DNA of 32,612 bases from Streptomyces antimicrobicus (lineage in GTDB: Bacteria > Actinomycetota > Actinomycetes > Streptomycetales > Streptomycetaceae), in assembly GCF_020532625.1 (NCBI RefSeq), contig NZ_JAJAUY010000067.1, forward strand, positions 1-32,612, read 5' to 3'. Made by a program: the position numbers and the translations under genes. The notes below the pieces were generated by a model. The model saw only the letters and a list, made by a program, of their open reading frames with translations. It was not told the DNA's origin and did no database searches. Of this stretch, positions 31,127 to 32,612 are shown in pieces (the stretch's first letter is position 1; each line of letters opens with the position of its first letter).

Positions 31127-32200
31127 GTGACGCACCCCCTGCTGGACCTGCCGCCGCTCACCGCCGAGCGGTTCGCCTCGATCGAACGGGGGGTCGCGCA
31201 GCTGCTGGCCACGGGCCAGGACGTGGTGATCACCCAGGGCGAGGCGCTGCTGCCGCTGGAGGGGTGCATCCGGTCCGGGGCCCGGCCCGGTTCGACCGCG
31301 CTGAACGTGGTGACCGGCCCCTACGGGACCACGTTCGGCAACTGGCTGCGGGACTGCGGCGCGCAGGTAGTGGACCTGGCGGTGCCCTTCGAGACGGCGG
31401 TGACGGCGGAGCAGGTCGCCGAGGCCCTCCGGGCGCGGCCGGAGATCGACTTCGTCTCGCTGGTGCACGCCGAGGCGGCCACCGGCAACACCAATCCGGT
31501 GGCGGAGATCGGCGAGGTCGTCCGGGCGCACGGGGCGCTGTTCATGCTCGACGCGGTCGCCTCGGTCGGGGCGGAGCCGCTGCTGCCGGACGCGTGGGGC
31601 GTCGACCTGTGCGTGATCGGCGCGCAGAAGGCGATGGGCGGGCCGGCCGGCGTCTCGGCAGTGTCGGTCTCCGCGCGGGCGTGGGAGCGGTTCGCGGCCA
31701 ACCCGGCGGCGCCCCGCCGCTCCTACCTGTCGCTGCTGGACTGGAAGGAGCGGTGGATCGACCCGGGCCGGACCGTACTGCCGCACGCCCCGGCCCAGTT
31801 GGAGATGCTGGCGCTGGAGGCCTGCCTGGACCGGATCGCGGCCGAGGGCCTGCCGGCCGTGCAGGCGCGGCACGCCGCCGCGGCGGCGGCGACCCGGGCG
31901 GGTGCGGCGGCGCTGGGCGTGGCACCGTACGTGCCGGTGGCCGCGCAGGCGGCGCCGGTGGCCACCACGCTGCGCGTGGCGGACGCCTCGGTGGTCGCCG
32001 CCAAGGCCCTGGCCGCCGAGCCGTCCGCCCCGCTGGCGGCCGGTGGCGGCGCCCTGGCCGCCTCGATGCTCCGGGTCAACCACTACGGCCCGGCCGCGTC
32101 CCTGCCGATGGTCCACACCGCCCTGACGGCCCTGGCCACAGCCCTGTCGACCGACCCGGCCCCGGCCCTGACGGCGGCTACGCAGGCGTGGGGCGCCTAG
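31127..32200 (+). CDS. Class V aminotransferase-family PLP enzyme
   Basis: A 357-residue fold-type I PLP protein resembling alanine-glyoxylate/serine-pyruvate aminotransferases. Motifs: LNVVTGPYGTTFGNWL (cofactor phosphate region), VSLVHAEAATGNTNPV, FMLDAVASVGAEPLLPD (cofactor Asp) and the Schiff-base lysine in CVIGAQKAMGGPAG (Lys168), with MLRVNHYGPAAS near the C-terminus. Length is near the family norm of about 360-390. The exact amino donor and acceptor are unknown. GTG 31127 has GAAGAGA 9 nt upstream. A divergent amidohydrolase shares the promoter region, so the two may belong to one catabolic pathway; this is inference only. Confidence 0.88.
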   Translation: MTHPLLDLPPLTAERFASIERGVAQLLATGQDVVITQGEALLPLEGCIRSGARPGSTALNVVTGPYGTTFGNWLRDCGAQVVDLAVPFETAVTAEQVAEALRARPEIDFVSLVHAEAATGNTNPVAEIGEVVRAHGALFMLDAVASVGAEPLLPDAWGVDLCVIGAQKAMGGPAGVSAVSVSARAWERFAANPAAPRRSYLSLLDWKERWIDPGRTVLPHAPAQLEMLALEACLDRIAAEGLPAVQARHAAAAAATRAGAAALGVAPYVPVAAQAAPVATTLRVADASVVAAKALAAEPSAPLAAGGGALAASMLRVNHYGPAASLPMVHTALTALATALSTDPAPALTAATQAWGA

Positions 32201-32218
32201 GCGGGCCTTGACGCCCGC
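32201..32218 (+). terminator. Hairpin immediately after the aminotransferase stop
   Basis: GCGGGC (32201-32206) and GCCCGC (32213-32218) pair around CTTGAC, directly following the TAG. No T-tract is present. Confidence 0.5.
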
Positions 32219-32272
32219 GCCCCTGGCCCTGCCTCTGCCCCGGCACGGCCGGGAGCGGGCCCGACCTGCGCG

Positions 32273-32336
32273 GGCCGTAGCGGGCGGGCGGGCGCGGCCG
32301 TAGCGGGCGGGCGTGCGCGGCCGTAGCGGGCTCGTG
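32273..32336. repeat. 23-bp tandem repeat, about 2.7 copies
   Basis: Units 32273-32295, 32296-32318 and a partial from 32319 begin GGCCGTAGCGGGC. Adjacent copies differ at one base. Confidence 0.8.
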
Positions 32337-32423
32337 GTGCCCGGCCCCGGGGGCGGGCCGGGCGTACCGAGGAGCGGCCCAGATCGCGGCGCTGCGCGAC
32401 TCGGGTCCGGGCAGCGAGCCCGG

Positions 32424-32477
32424 CGTACGCGACCGGCTTGAGGCCGGAAAGCGGGCCGGGCGTACGCGACCGGCTTG
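32424..32477. repeat. 17-bp direct repeat with 37-bp period
   Basis: CGTACGCGACCGGCTTG occurs identically at 32424-32440 and 32461-32477. Further degenerate copies of CCCGGCGT follow at about 32492 and 32509. Confidence 0.7.
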
Positions 32478-32612
32478 CGGGCCCGGCGTGCGAGACCCGC
32501 GGATCGGGCCCGGCGTAGGCGGCCCAGGAGCGACCCCCGCTTGCGGCCGTGGAGCGGCCCAGCCTGCGGACGGCAGCGGGCCCGGGGCATGGCGCCCGGC
32601 AACGAGCCCGGT

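Larger units (their letters stand above)
32219..32612. other. Gene-free, repeat-rich right end
   Basis: No ORF here has coding character; the long minus-strand frame is Arg/Pro/Gly low-complexity. The stretch holds tandem and dispersed GC-rich repeats listed separately. Confidence 0.6.

Noticed and set aside
32273..32336. CRISPR-like array
   Set aside because: Units are contiguous with no unique spacers and there are no cas genes; these are plain tandem repeats.

Overview
The window is chromosomal DNA from a high-GC actinomycete, almost certainly a Streptomyces. Coding regions are very G/C-rich in the third codon position, GTG starts are common, and the marker proteins are characteristic: a Gbn-type nucleoid protein, an LAETG sortase substrate of the SCO1860 type, and paired Asp23/AmaP-type envelope proteins. 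From memory, the order matches the S. coelicolor region around SCO1827-SCO1863. That match was not checked here.

Layout. 1-4670 (+): the 3' end of a TerD-related protein, a DEDDh exonuclease with a BRCT domain, a small Cys-rich zinc-site protein, a SURF1 protein and an SDR lacking the usual Tyr/Lys pair. 4705-7009 (-): a compact five-gene Asp23/Gls24-AmaP envelope-stress operon. 7204-8157 (+): a quinone-oxidoreductase-like gene behind a MerR/SoxR-type promoter. 8238-11358 (-): a crotonase-fold enzyme, gbn and an ABC-F ATPase. 11634-12992 (+): a YpfJ-type zinc metallopeptidase and a VOC protein. 13284-15987 (-): an unrecognised 470-residue protein and an alpha/beta hydrolase. 16338-17851 (+): the low-affinity phosphate transporter pitH2 behind a clear PHO box, and a small membrane protein.

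The core of the window is a cobalamin locus. A cobalamin riboswitch (about 17966-18066) heads a tightly overlapping operon cobD-cobQ-chelatase ATPase (ChlI/ChlD fusion)-cobO-cobB (18116-24867). A ZIP-family metal transporter follows on the opposite strand, then a CobE-CobC fusion gene (25687-27114). Together these cover metal-chelatase ATPase function, a,c-diamide formation, adenosylation, side-chain amidation and aminopropanol-phosphate supply and attachment. No corrin-ring methyltransferase and no CobN catalytic chelatase subunit is present in the window.

27267-32200: a CapA-family metallophosphatase-like protein (+), the LAETG-anchored secreted protein (-), an amidohydrolase (-) and, divergently, a class-V aminotransferase (+). 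The last 400 bases are gene-free and carry GC-rich tandem repeats.

I saw no rRNA, tRNA, CRISPR array, insertion sequence, prophage or recognisable defence system. The most interesting unexplained items are the regulatory architecture (MerR-type 19-bp-spacer promoter, short upstream ORFs before the ABC-F gene and gbn, a structured G-rich intergenic element at 13050-13261) and the unusual composition of the cobalamin locus.
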